From positions 1 through 51,536 of the forward strand of contig JADCGX010000048.1 in assembly GCA_020248785.1 (NCBI GenBank): a stretch of DNA of 51,536 nt, read 5' to 3'. This document shows positions 1 through 8,346 of this stretch, piece after piece. The notes below the pieces were generated by a model. That model saw nothing but the letters and a program-made list of their open reading frames with translations. It was not told the DNA's origin and searched no databases. A program made the position numbers and the translations under genes. The DNA comes from Burkholderiales bacterium. Its GTDB lineage: Bacteria; Pseudomonadota; Gammaproteobacteria; Burkholderiales; Burkholderiaceae_F. Numbering within the stretch: position 1 is the stretch's first letter; each line of letters starts with the position of its first letter.

Positions 1-116
1 ACCGCCTGCTGGCGCATCAACTGTAGCGAGTGATGATCGAACGACCGGCCGTCGGTATCGCGTTTGCATCGCATGCGCGAAGCATACTCAACTGGCATTA
101 CTTATGCAAGCGTTAG

Positions 117-506
117 TATCTGCTCGCCTGCCAGCGCTACATCGAGATGAACCCGGTGCGGGCAGCGATGGTGGAGGACCCAGCGCACTATCGCTGGAGC
201 AGCTACCGCAGCCATGCGCTGGGCCAGGCCAGCACGATCCTCACGCCGCACCCGCTGTACCTTGCGCTGGCGGCTGGGCCAACGCAGCGGCAGGCGGCGT
301 ACCGTGGCTTGCTCCGGGCGCAACTCGACGCGCCAGCCATCGATGACATTCGCCGGGCACTAAACCAGAATCAACCGCTGGGCAACGCGCGCTTTCTTGC
401 GTCCATCGCGCGCAGGCTGGGCGAACGACGCGAAGCGCGCCCGCGCGGGCGGCCGCCAAGCAAGGCAAAAGCTTCAGTGCCGGGGCACAGCGAATTGGAG
501 CTTTGA
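117..506 (+). pseudogene. REP-associated (Y1/IS200-like) transposase, 5'-truncated remnant
   Basis: The reading frame opens directly after an in-frame TAG at 114-116 and runs to a TGA at 504-506. Near its start it reads CQRYIEMNPVRA, then DPAHYRWSSYRSH. This is the C-terminal hallmark of REP-associated tyrosine (Y1 HUH) transposases, consensus CLRYIELNPVRA and W.SY..H. The N-terminal half with the HUH metal site and catalytic Tyr is missing, and nothing recognisable remains upstream, so this is a decayed remnant, not an active gene. The tail (RRLGERREARPRGRPP) is typical of the family. The first ATG in the frame, at 147, lies inside the conserved motif and is not the original start. A 176-bp mobile element begins 13 bp after the stop. 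Confidence 0.8.
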
Positions 507-518
507 TCAATGCGTAAA

Positions 519-694
519 CCTAAAGACCGCAGTTGACGGCGGCAAGACGCACCAAGTCGCTGTCGCGACTGAACAATTTGAGCGGCGGTCGATCACCGGT
601 TTGGAACTGCTCCGCAGTCGCGAGAATCGCGCGGAAAGCCGCGCCAGCACTCGATCTGCGCTGTTTGGCAGCAATGACAACTGCGGTTTCTAGG
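519..694. mobile_element. 176-bp MITE-like element, copy 1
   Basis: This non-autonomous element starts CCTAAAGACCGCAGTTG and ends with the complement of CCTAGAAACCGCAGTTG, giving 17-bp terminal inverted repeats. It is the same length as the copy at 7175-7350 and differs at only 6 of 176 positions by eye. It has no coding capacity of its own. The flanking five bases (GTAAA left, ATGAA right) do not form a target duplication, unlike copy 2. The left flank is a RAYT remnant and the right flank an IS110 fragment, so the junction was probably rearranged after insertion. Ends beginning CCTAGA are known from IS1380-family elements such as ISEcp1, which also make 5-bp duplications; that family assignment is an inference. 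Confidence 0.88.
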
Positions 695-837
695 ATGAAC
701 TCGTCCCAGCCTTGGGCCTCGTTGGCCACGCGACGCGCTTCGTTGCCCACGCAAGCATCCAGGTGCTGCTTGCTGACATTGATGCCGGCGTTGGGCCGCA
801 CGCGCACCGCTACCCCATCTTGCAGATGCATGTTCAT
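695..837 (-). pseudogene. IS110-family transposase, N-terminal fragment
   Basis: Read on the minus strand from an ATG at 837, the frame contains AGINVSKQHLDACVG followed by RRVANEAQGWDEF. This matches the start of the IS110 DEDD transposase/pilin-invertase domain (consensus GIDVSK..LDV and RRV.N...G...L), where the first conserved Asp of the DEDD set lies in the GIDVSK motif. Here that position is Asn (GINVSK). The frame runs into the MITE at 694 and no further IS110 sequence is seen on the other side, so only about 48 residues survive. The fragment cannot be functional. Upstream in-frame alternatives at ATG 831 or TTG 846 do not change this. Confidence 0.75.
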
Positions 838-974
838 GATCGACAACGGTTCGGGCTACACGGTTGCAACGGGACGGGCCGGTGCGTTGACCTTGGGCTA
901 ACCCGCGAGCTGCGAGCTCATGGGCTTATCGGGTTTGGCGAGCCGACCGCGAACGCTCACCGCAGCGCACAGCC

Positions 975-1074
975 GTGGGCAAGTGGACAATTCGAGCTCT
1001 CGCTCGAACCGGGCCGCTGGCCCTGGACAACGCTTCGCATTGTCCACCGCACGACCCTCTGCCCACTTGCCCAC
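975..1074. repeat. 100-bp multi-armed palindromic repeat
   Basis: The outer arms GTGGGCAAGTGG (975-986) and CCACTTGCCCAC (1063-1074) are perfect 12-bp inverted repeats. A second pair, GTGGACAAT (983-991) and ATTGTCCAC (1039-1047), is nested and partly overlaps the outer left arm. Inside are a hairpin TTCGAG/CTCGAA (991-996 with 1003-1008) and a GC-rich one, CCGGGCC/GGCCC (from 1009). The sequence is non-coding, between the IS110 fragment and the end of the flavoprotein gene at 1102. It may be a REP/BIME-like repeat, a target class used by both RAYT and some IS110 transposases, or a terminator region for the minus-strand gene. Confidence 0.6.
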
Positions 1075-1101
1075 CGCCGTCGACCATCGACTCAATGACG
1101 A

Positions 1102-3663
1102 TCAACCGCGGTCAGGTGGAAGATTCAAAATTTTCACGCGCAAGCCTTGCGGGTCATACGGCGCCTTCAGCGACACCTGCGCCGCGTAGCGCTCTGCGGC
1201 CAGGTCGATTTCCCAGCGACCACCGTCGATCCACGCTGCATCGGCCAACCCATCGTTGCGCGTCACGATGCCCAGCGCCACCGGCCTGCCGATCGTGTGA
1301 CCAAAGGCGGCCGAGGTCACGAAGCCCACGGGCTCCCCATCGCGCAGGATGAGCTCGCCGCCCCAGAGGTTGGTGTGCGGCGCGTCGACCACCGCCGACA
1401 CCACGCGGCGCTTCACGCCTTCGGCTTTCGCGCGTTGCACGGCGTCGTGCCCGCGGAACGGCGCCTCGCTCTTGCGCAGGGCGAAGCCCAGCCCGGCTTC
1501 GATCGGGTTGATATCGGGACTGAGTTCACGGCCCCAGGCACGGTAGCCTTTTTCCAGCCGCAGACTGTCGATGGCGTAGTAGCCGGCGTTGCGCGCGCCA
1601 AGGTCCGCGCCTGCCGCCATGAGCGTCTCGTACACGCCGACGGCAGACTCCACCGGCACATACAACTCCCAGCCGAGTTCACCCACGTACGTCAGCCGCG
1701 TGGCGCGCACCGTGGCGTAACCGAGATCGATCTCCCGCGAGGTACTGAACGGGAACGCGGCGTCGTCGAAGCGCGCGGTCGACACCCGCTGGAGCAGCTC
1801 GCGCGAGCGTGGGCCCATGACGGCCAGCATCGCGAACATCGGCGTGACGTCGAACAGCTCGCAGCGCGGGCGTGGCTGCATGGCCGCCAACGCGCGTTCG
1901 ATCACGTCACGATCGCGCACCGCCTGCGCGCTGCCCGTGACGATCAAGAACTCCCGCGCATCGATGCGCGTGACCGTGAAGTCGCTCTCGTAGCCGCCGC
2001 GGTCGTTGAGCATCGCCGTGTACACGGTCTGCCCGACGGTCTTCGGCACCTCGTTGGCGATCAGCCAACCGAGCGCGCGCTCGGCATCCGGCCCCTTGAG
2101 CACGAGCTTGGCAAAGGAGCTCATGTCGAACACCGCCACCGCCTCGCGGCAGGCGCCGTGCTCGGCGGCCACCCACGGATGCCAGTTCTGGTGGCCCCAG
2201 CCGTACTCGATCGTCGCCTCTGACGCAGATGGCGCGAAGAAGTTGGCGCGCTCCCAGCCCATCTTGGAGCCGAAGCAGGCGTGAGCGGCCTTCAGGTGCG
2301 CGTACAGCGGCGAGCGACGGAACGGTCGCGCGCTCTCCAGCTCGCGATTCGGCCAGGGCATCTTGTAATGCAGGCCCAGCACTTCCTTGATGCGGTCGGG
2401 CAGCCAGCTTTCGTTCGCGTTGAAGCGTGCAAAGCGGCGGATGTCCACCGGCCACAGGTCCAGCGTGGGCTCGCCCTGCACGATCCATTCAGCCAGCGCC
2501 TTGCCGGCGCCGCCGCTGGAGGCAATGCCCATCGAGTTGAAGCCGCAGCCGACGAAGAAGTTGGTGAAGCCCGGCGCCGGACCAAGGATGAAGTTGTTGT
2601 CCGCGGTGAACGACTCGGGTCCGTTGTAGAACTGCTTGACCTGCGCGTTGGCAAGCGACGGCACGCGCACGATGGCGTTTTCCATCAGGATCTCGAACGC
2701 GTCCCAGTTGTCGGGCAGCAGCTGGAACTCGAAGTTCTCCGGGATGCCGCCGCTGTGCGTCGCGGTTTGCAGCCAGGGCGTCGCATCGGGCTCGAAGCCG
2801 CCCATGAGCAGCCCGCCCACCTCTTCCTTGAAGTAGACGTAGCCGTCCGGGTCGCGCAGCACTGGCAGGTCCGGGAACACGCCGGGCACGCGGTCGGTGA
2901 CGATGTAGTAGTGCTCGCAGGAGAACAGCGGGACCGCCACGCCGATCCGGCGCGCAAACTCGCGCGACCACTGGCCACCGCACAGCACGACGATCTCGGC
3001 CTCGATCCGACCTTCGGCGCCGGCCTTGTTGCGCCATTGCAGGGCGCGCAGCGCGCGTCCGCTGTCGGTCGTGGCGACCTCGCAGGCGCTCGCCTTCACC
3101 CCCTCGAAGATCTTCACGCCGCGGTTGCGCGCGCCCTTGGCCAGCGCGATGGTGAGGTCGGCCGGGTTGGCCTTGCCGTCACCGGGCAGCCACACCGCGC
3201 CCTGCAGGTCGGCGGTTTCCATGATCGGGACCTTCGCCCCCGCCTCGGCGGCGCCGATCACGTCGCAGACCACGCCATAGGCGCGGGCCACGGCTGCAGT
3301 GCGCTTGAGCTGCACCATGCGCTCGGCCGTGCGCGCCACGGCGAGCGAGCCGCACTGCTTCCAGCCGGTGGACAGACCCGTCTCGCTTTCCAGCCGCGCG
3401 TACAGGTCGGTGGAGTAGCGGATCAGCCGCGTCATGCTCTCGTGCGCGCGCAACTGGCCGACGAGTCCGGCGGCGTGCCAGGTGGTGCCGGACGTCAGCC
3501 GCCCTTGCTCGAACAGCACGACGTCGGTCACGCCCTGCTGCGCCAGGTGGTAGGCGACCGAGCAGCCCATGATGCCGCCGCCCACGATGACCACCCGTGC
3601 GTTCCTGGGCGGCAGGGGCGGCGACGGCGCGTGGGTGTCGGTGGACTCGGGCGTCGTAATCAA
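1102..3663 (-). CDS. FAD-dependent dimethylglycine/sarcosine dehydrogenase-like oxidoreductase with GcvT domain
   Basis: This 853-residue protein has a DAO-type FAD domain followed by an aminomethyltransferase (GcvT, folate-binding) domain. The dinucleotide-binding GGGIMG sits at residues 28-33. The SGTTWHAAGL segment at about 58-67 contains His63, equivalent to the His that covalently binds FAD in mammalian dimethylglycine and sarcosine dehydrogenases. The C-terminal half (about 440-850) carries GcvT features such as GELGWELYVP and GRELSPDINPIEAGLGF. Family members demethylate N-methylated glycines and pass the one-carbon unit to tetrahydrofolate; the actual substrate cannot be read from sequence. 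The gene stands alone, divergent from the EF-G-like gene. An alternative role is oxidation of another secondary amine, which would fit the amine-catabolism genes nearby. Confidence 0.88.
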   Translation of the reverse strand: MITTPESTDTHAPSPPLPPRNARVVIVGGGIMGCSVAYHLAQQGVTDVVLFEQGRLTSGTTWHAAGLVGQLRAHESMTRLIRYSTDLYARLESETGLSTGWKQCGSLAVARTAERMVQLKRTAAVARAYGVVCDVIGAAEAGAKVPIMETADLQGAVWLPGDGKANPADLTIALAKGARNRGVKIFEGVKASACEVATTDSGRALRALQWRNKAGAEGRIEAEIVVLCGGQWSREFARRIGVAVPLFSCEHYYIVTDRVPGVFPDLPVLRDPDGYVYFKEEVGGLLMGGFEPDATPWLQTATHSGGIPENFEFQLLPDNWDAFEILMENAIVRVPSLANAQVKQFYNGPESFTADNNFILGPAPGFTNFFVGCGFNSMGIASSGGAGKALAEWIVQGEPTLDLWPVDIRRFARFNANESWLPDRIKEVLGLHYKMPWPNRELESARPFRRSPLYAHLKAAHACFGSKMGWERANFFAPSASEATIEYGWGHQNWHPWVAAEHGACREAVAVFDMSSFAKLVLKGPDAERALGWLIANEVPKTVGQTVYTAMLNDRGGYESDFTVTRIDAREFLIVTGSAQAVRDRDVIERALAAMQPRPRCELFDVTPMFAMLAVMGPRSRELLQRVSTARFDDAAFPFSTSREIDLGYATVRATRLTYVGELGWELYVPVESAVGVYETLMAAGADLGARNAGYYAIDSLRLEKGYRAWGRELSPDINPIEAGLGFALRKSEAPFRGHDAVQRAKAEGVKRRVVSAVVDAPHTNLWGGELILRDGEPVGFVTSAAFGHTIGRPVALGIVTRNDGLADAAWIDGGRWEIDLAAERYAAQVSLKAPYDPQGLRVKILNLPPDRG

Positions 3664-3945
3664 GTCAAGGCATGCCGGATTCCCGCCACCCCGCCCGCGG
3701 CTCCGGTTTGATCCTCAGGGATCCCGTGATCGTACTCCGCGCAACCGTCCGGGCGGACACCGGCCACGCGCCTTTGCGCTGCCGCAACCGCCCGCACACA
3801 GGCTTTGCGCCCGCTCAATCCGTGCGCACTGGTTGCGGTGTCCCGTGGCTGGGTGCAGGGCATAACATGCAGCGACGCAGTGGGTCGCAACGCAGTGCTC
3901 GGAATGCAGTGAACAGAAAGCGCGCGCACAGCGCAGGAGGGAGTG

Positions 3946-6036
3946 ATGTTGGCTAACCAACAGTTTGCAACGGAGGCATTGAGGACCGTGGCCGTTGTCG
4001 GCCACGGGGCGGCAGGCAAGACCACGCTGGTCGAACAGCTGCTCGCCAAGAGCAGGATGATCGGCGCGGCCGGCGCGGTGGAAAAAGGCACCACGGTCAG
4101 CGACTACGACCCGCAGGAGAAGGCGGCGCTGCACTCGCTGCGCGCCAGCGTCGTGCACTGCGACCACGCCGTGGGCACCATCAATGCGCGCATTCACCTG
4201 ATCGACACGCCGGGCTACCCGGACTTCATCGGCCAGAGCATCGGCGCGCTCGATGCGGTGGAGACCGTGATGGTGGTGGTCAGCGCCACCGGCGGGATCG
4301 AGCTCGTCACCCGCCGCATGATGGACTGGGCCAAGAAGCGCAAGCTGTGCCGCATGATCGTGGTGAACAAGATCGACCACGACAATATCAAGCTGCCGCA
4401 GTTGCTCGAGGAGCTGCGCGAGGCCTTTGGCTCCGAAGTGCTGCCGATCAACCTGCCGGCCGACAATGGCGCCCGCGTGATCGACTGCTTCGACAAGGAC
4501 GAGGGCGAGGCCGACTTTCTCAGTGTGGCCGATGTGCACCGCCAGGTGATGGAACAGATCGTCGAGGTCGACGACGCGGCGATGGAGAAGTATCTGGAAG
4601 ACGGCGCCGTGGACCCGACCACGCTGCATGGGCCGCTGGAAAAGGCGCTTCGCGAGGGCCATATCGTTCCGGTGTGCTTCGTCTCCGCCAAGACCGGCGC
4701 CGGCGTGCAGGACCTGCTGGACGTCATGGTGCGGCACCTGCCCAACCCGGCCGAGGGCAATCCGCCGCTGTTTCAGAAGGATGGCGCGGGTGACGACAAT
4801 CAGCCCTTCAAGTCCGAACCCGATGCCAAGAAGCACGTGCTGGCGCATGTCTTCAAGGTGGTCAACGATCCCTACGTCGGCAAGATCGGCATCTTCCGCG
4901 TGCACCAGGGCACCATCACGCGCGACACGCAGCTCTATGTCGGCACGCGCAGGGACGAAGGCAAGAAGCCCTTCAAGGTCGCGCATCCGCTGGCGCTGCA
5001 GGGCAAGGACACGGCCGAGGTGCCTGCCTTGGTCCCCGGCGACATCGGCGCGGTCGCCAAGGTCGAGGAGATCGAGTTCGACTGCGTGCTGCACGACTCG
5101 CACGACGAAGATTTCGTGCGCATGGCGCCGCTGGAATTCCCGCAGCCGATGTTCGGCCTGGCCATCGAGCCCAAGCGGCGTGGCGACGAAGGGCGCATTT
5201 CCGATGTACTGAACAAGATCGCCGCCGAAGACCCCACGCTCGCCATCGAGCACGACGCCGTGCAGAACGAGACCGTGATCCGCGGCCTGTCCGACCTGCA
5301 CCTGCGCAGCGTGCTGGAGCGCATGAGCACGCAGTACAAGCTGGAGATCAGCACGCGTCCGCCGCGCGTGCCGTACCGCGAGACGATCGCGGCCGGTGCC
5401 GAGGGTCATGCGCGCCACAAGAAACAGACCGGTGGCGCCGGCCAGTTCGGCGAGGTGTTCCTGCGCGTGGAGCCGCTGCCGCGCGGCGCGGGCTTCGAGT
5501 TCGTCGACCAGGTCAAGGGCGGCGTCATTCCGCACAACCTGATTCCGGCGGTGGAAAGAGGCGTGCGCGAGGTGCTCGCCACCGGCTACATCGCCGGCTA
5601 CCCGCTGCAAGACCTGCGCGTGGTGGTGTACGACGGCAAGCACCATCCCGTGGACAGCAAGGAGGTCGCGTTCGTCAGCGCCGGCCGCAAGGCGATGCTC
5701 GATGCGCTCGAGAAAGCGCGGCCAACGGTGCTGGAGCCGATCGTCAGCATCGAGATCGTCACGCCCGACGCCCACATGGGGGACATCACCGGGGACCTGT
5801 CGTCACGCCGCGGCCAGGTGACCGGCACCGGTAACCTTGCTGGCGGCATGATGGTCGTGCAGGGCATCGTCCCGCTCGCCGAGCTTGACGGCTACGCCGG
5901 CCGTCTGAAGGCCCTTACCCAGGGCCATGGCAGCTACGCGATGGAGCTCGCGCACTACGAGGCGGTGCCGCCTGGCGTGCAGCAGCAGTTGGCGCAGGAG
6001 TTCAAGGCCAAGCGACACGGCGACGAGGAAGACTGA
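3946..6036 (+). CDS. Elongation factor G-like translational GTPase (EF-G2 type)
   Basis: The product has 696 residues and the EF-G domain order. It has a G domain with P-loop GHGAAGKT (residues 19-26), G3 DTPGYPDF and G4 NKID, then a beta-barrel domain II and the C-terminal EF-G domains IV and V. The P-loop lacks the canonical GHVDHGKT/GHIDAGKT form of true FusA, and the sequence matches the divergent EF-G-like/EF-G2 group, so it is probably a second, non-essential paralogue. ATG 3946 is preferred over GTG 3943 because AGGAGG at 3935-3940 leaves a 5-nt spacer. The gene is monocistronic. Whether it supports translocation, ribosome recycling or a stress role is not shown by the sequence. Confidence 0.88.
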   Translation: MLANQQFATEALRTVAVVGHGAAGKTTLVEQLLAKSRMIGAAGAVEKGTTVSDYDPQEKAALHSLRASVVHCDHAVGTINARIHLIDTPGYPDFIGQSIGALDAVETVMVVVSATGGIELVTRRMMDWAKKRKLCRMIVVNKIDHDNIKLPQLLEELREAFGSEVLPINLPADNGARVIDCFDKDEGEADFLSVADVHRQVMEQIVEVDDAAMEKYLEDGAVDPTTLHGPLEKALREGHIVPVCFVSAKTGAGVQDLLDVMVRHLPNPAEGNPPLFQKDGAGDDNQPFKSEPDAKKHVLAHVFKVVNDPYVGKIGIFRVHQGTITRDTQLYVGTRRDEGKKPFKVAHPLALQGKDTAEVPALVPGDIGAVAKVEEIEFDCVLHDSHDEDFVRMAPLEFPQPMFGLAIEPKRRGDEGRISDVLNKIAAEDPTLAIEHDAVQNETVIRGLSDLHLRSVLERMSTQYKLEISTRPPRVPYRETIAAGAEGHARHKKQTGGAGQFGEVFLRVEPLPRGAGFEFVDQVKGGVIPHNLIPAVERGVREVLATGYIAGYPLQDLRVVVYDGKHHPVDSKEVAFVSAGRKAMLDALEKARPTVLEPIVSIEIVTPDAHMGDITGDLSSRRGQVTGTGNLAGGMMVVQGIVPLAELDGYAGRLKALTQGHGSYAMELAHYEAVPPGVQQQLAQEFKAKRHGDEED

Positions 6037-6248
6037 CCGCCGCGCCGGCGACTTGGGGCCGACTGCGGGCGGCAGCCCGCGCCGGTCCGCGGCGTGCATC
6101 GCGAGCGTGGCGTGAATCGCCCGCGCTTCTGGGAGCTCGCGCCGGCGGCTTTCGCTCTGGCGCTGGCTTCAGTCGCATGCCGGTGCTTTGCACGGCCGCG
6201 CCGTGTCCATGTCGCTGCCATCGTTTCGATTGCCGAGGTATACCCAAG

Positions 6249-6737
6249 ATGCATCAGCTTGCGCAGCTCAACGTGGCGACGATGAAGGCGCCGCTTGAAT
6301 CACCTGTCATGGCCGATTTCGTCGCCGCGCTCGAACGCATCAACGCGCTGGCCGAGCAGGCGCCCGGATTTGTGTGGCGATTGAAGTCCGACAGCGGCGA
6401 TGCCACCGACTTTCGGCCGCTTGGCGATCAGGTGCTCGTCAACTTGTCGGTGTGGGCCGATGTCGGCTCGCTCGCCAACTACGTCTACCGCGGCGGGCAC
6501 GTGGAGATCATGCGGCGGCGGCGCGAGTGGTTCGACCGCATGGACGCGGGGCACATGGTGCTGTGGTGGATCGAAGCAGGCCATATCCCCACCGTCGACG
6601 AAGCGATCGATCGTTTGCAGCGCTTGCGCGCGGCGGGGCCGAGCCCATGGGCCTTCAGCTTCGGCGCGGCCTATGGGCCGCCGGGGTCGGATGCGCATGC
6701 CGCGCCGTTTCGCATCGGTGCTGCGCCGTCAGCCTGA
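6249..6737 (+). CDS. DUF3291 domain-containing protein
   Basis: The 162-residue protein opens MHQLAQLNVATMKAP and contains FVALERINALAEQAPGFVWRL, then LVNLSVWADV, LANYVYRGGHVEIMRRRREWF and VLWWIEAGHIPTVDEA. These are characteristic of DUF3291, a ferredoxin-like (dimeric alpha-beta barrel) family related to antibiotic-biosynthesis monooxygenases. The length is typical. No signal peptide or membrane segment is seen, so it is probably cytoplasmic. The start is ATG 6249 because homology begins there; the frame stays open upstream to 6177 without similarity. Function is unknown. It lies upstream of trxC on the same strand, separated by 113 bp. Confidence 0.8.
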   Translation: MHQLAQLNVATMKAPLESPVMADFVAALERINALAEQAPGFVWRLKSDSGDATDFRPLGDQVLVNLSVWADVGSLANYVYRGGHVEIMRRRREWFDRMDAGHMVLWWIEAGHIPTVDEAIDRLQRLRAAGPSPWAFSFGAAYGPPGSDAHAAPFRIGAAPSA

Positions 6738-6850
6738 AGGCGGCGCGCCGCGGCACCGTCCCCGCGATTGGGAGGTGCCGAGGCGCCCTTGCCTGGCGCC
6801 GTACTGGCCCTGTCTGGCGGCCTTCGTAGACCAGAGCCATTGCCGCAGCC

Positions 6851-7466
6851 ATGTCCGATCTGATTCTCGCCTGTCCCCATTGCGCGGCCAAGAACCGCGT
6901 TCGCAGCGAGCGCTTGAACGATGCGCCCACTTGCGGAAAGTGCGTCAAGGCGCTGATGGCTGGTGCACCGGTGGCACTCGATGAGTCGAGCTTCGCCGCG
7001 GTGCTCACCGCCAGCGCGCGGCCGGTTGTGGTGGACTTCTGGGCAAGCTGGTGCGGACCCTGCCGCGGCTTCGCACCGGTGTTCGCCGCCAGCGCGGCGC
7101 GCCACCCGGAGCTGCTGTTCGTGAAGATCGACACGGATACCAATCCGCAATTGAGCGCCCGGTGGTCGATTCAGCCTAAAAACCGCAGTTGACGGCCGCA
7201 AGACGCACCAAGTCGCTGTCGCGACTGAACAATTTGAGCGGCGGTCGATCACCGGTTTGGAACTGCTCCGCCGTCGCGGGAATCGCCCGGAAAGCCGCGC
7301 CAACACTCGATCTGCGCTGTTTGGCAGCAATGACAACTGCGGTTTCTAGGTTCAGAGCATTCCCATACTGGCTGTGTTCCGTGACGGGCGCTTGATTCAG
7401 CGGGTCAGCGGCGCACTGCGGGGTGCGCAGTTCGAGCAGTGGCTGGCGCAGGCCGTTGTTGGGTGA
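6851..7466 (+). pseudogene. trxC: Thioredoxin 2 gene, interrupted by a 176-bp MITE
   Basis: The 5' part (6851-7174, 108 codons) encodes the TrxC zinc-binding head with CPHC (8-11) and CGKC (28-31) and the thioredoxin active site WCGPC (67-71). At RWSIQ the frame enters a mobile element and ends five codons later at 7190-7192. The missing C-terminus resumes at 7356 as SIPILAVFRDGRLIQ and ends at TGA 7464-7466. Removing the element and one copy of the 5-bp target duplication TTCAG restores an unbroken 144-codon gene, the normal TrxC size. The truncated product lacks the cis-proline loop (SIPIL) and the last strands and helix, so it is very probably inactive. The insertion looks recent because both halves are otherwise intact. 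Confidence 0.93.
7175..7350. mobile_element. 176-bp MITE-like element, copy 2, inserted in trxC
   Basis: The element is bounded by CCTAAAAACCGCAGTTG and the complement of CCTAGAAACCGCAGTTG (16 of 17 matched). It is flanked by a perfect 5-bp duplication TTCAG at 7170-7174 and 7351-7355. It is about 97% identical to the copy at 519-694. Excision of the element with one duplication restores trxC exactly, which fixes the boundaries to the base. There is no open frame long enough for a transposase, so it must be mobilised in trans. The end sequence and 5-bp duplication resemble IS1380-family transposition; no such transposase is in the window. Confidence 0.95.
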
Positions 7467-7653
7467 TGGTGGCGGGCGCAGGGCAGGCGCGCGACGGATG
7501 CATGGCGCAGGAGGGGCTACAACGGCGCGCCGGCGACGGCGAGCGCTGAATCGCTGGCCGGCGCTTTGACGGGCAAGTCGGCGCGGCAAGCGCCGATGTC
7601 AAGTTCTGCGCGCAGCGGCCCCAGGCGAGCCCCCTGGCTCATCTGTCCTGCAG

Positions 7654-8346
7654 TCACTGCGCGATCCTTCGCGCCGCCCCCTGCATTGCGCCCGAGTCCA
7701 GCACGGCCGGCGGCGTTTGCTCTCGCGCTGCGAGCCACAGCGCGGCGGCCACATCGGCAGCGGCGATCGGCCGCAGCGCTGCCGGGATCAGCGCGCGCAC
7801 AGGCCGCGTCAGCGCCAGAGCCAGCCGCTCGCCGCCGCGCCACTCGCGCCGATGGCCATCCAGAAGACTGGGTCGCGCAACGACCAGGGAGCGCAGCGGC
7901 AGCGCACGCAGCGCCGCTTCCGTCTCGCCCTTGACGCGGCTGTAGAAGTTGCGCGACTGCGCGTCGGCGCCAAGCGAGCTAATGAGCAAGAATCGGCGCG
8001 CCTGCGCTCGCACGGCCCAGAGGGCGAGCGCCAGTACATAGTCGTGATCGACCCGGCGGAAGGTCGACTGCGAGCCGGCCGCCTTGATTGTGGTGCCGAG
8101 CGCGCAGTAGACATCGGGCGCGGCCTGCGGCCGCACGGCAGCGAGCGCGCGATTCAGCCGGTTGAAGTCGGCGGGGCAGTGCGTCAGCTTCTCGTGCGTC
8201 GGCAGCGGTTTACGCGCGAGCGCGTAAACCTGCGCGGTGTACGGGTCCGACAGCAGGCGTGACAGCAGCGCCGCTCCGACCAACCCAGTGGCGCCCGCCA
8301 GCACTGCAACGCGCCCAGGAAGGATCAGACGCTGCGCAAGTGCCAC
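7654..8346 (-). CDS. NAD(P)-binding Rossmann-fold protein (atypical short-chain dehydrogenase/epimerase-like)
   Basis: The 230-residue protein begins with a Rossmann dinucleotide motif, VAVLAGATGLVGAAL. It then has YCALGTTIKAAGS and FLLISSLGADAQSRNFYSRVKGETE, where a YxxxK pair (Tyr-Ser-Arg-Val-Lys) occurs, and VVARPSLLDG. This is the HTATIP2/TIP30-like or NmrA-like group of atypical SDRs. The start is uncertain. GTG 8346 overlaps the end of the aldehyde dehydrogenase gene by 22 nt, and longer starts would lie inside that gene. The overlap implies translational coupling and a shared transcript with the upstream ALDH. The substrate is unknown. Confidence 0.78.
   Translation of the reverse strand: MALAQRLILPGRVAVLAGATGLVGAALLSRLLSDPYTAQVYALARKPLPTHEKLTHCPADFNRLNRALAAVRPQAAPDVYCALGTTIKAAGSQSTFRRVDHDYVLALALWAVRAQARRFLLISSLGADAQSRNFYSRVKGETEAALRALPLRSLVVARPSLLDGHRREWRGGERLALALTRPVRALIPAALRPIAAADVAAALWLAAREQTPPAVLDSGAMQGAARRIAQ

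Noticed and set aside
519-846. A single intact small minus-strand gene of 108 codons
   Set aside because: The frame is a chance fusion of an IS110 fragment with MITE sequence. The same MITE part occurs in copy 2 without the IS110 part.
3715-5775. Long open frame (686 codons) on the minus strand opposite the EF-G-like gene
   Set aside because: It is the reverse complement of a conserved GTPase gene in GC-rich DNA, is rich in His/Arg/Val as such shadows are, and shows no domain.
7176-7589. A 137-codon minus-strand frame through the second MITE copy
   Set aside because: It crosses the MITE and the antisense of the trxC 3' half, so it is an insertion artefact.
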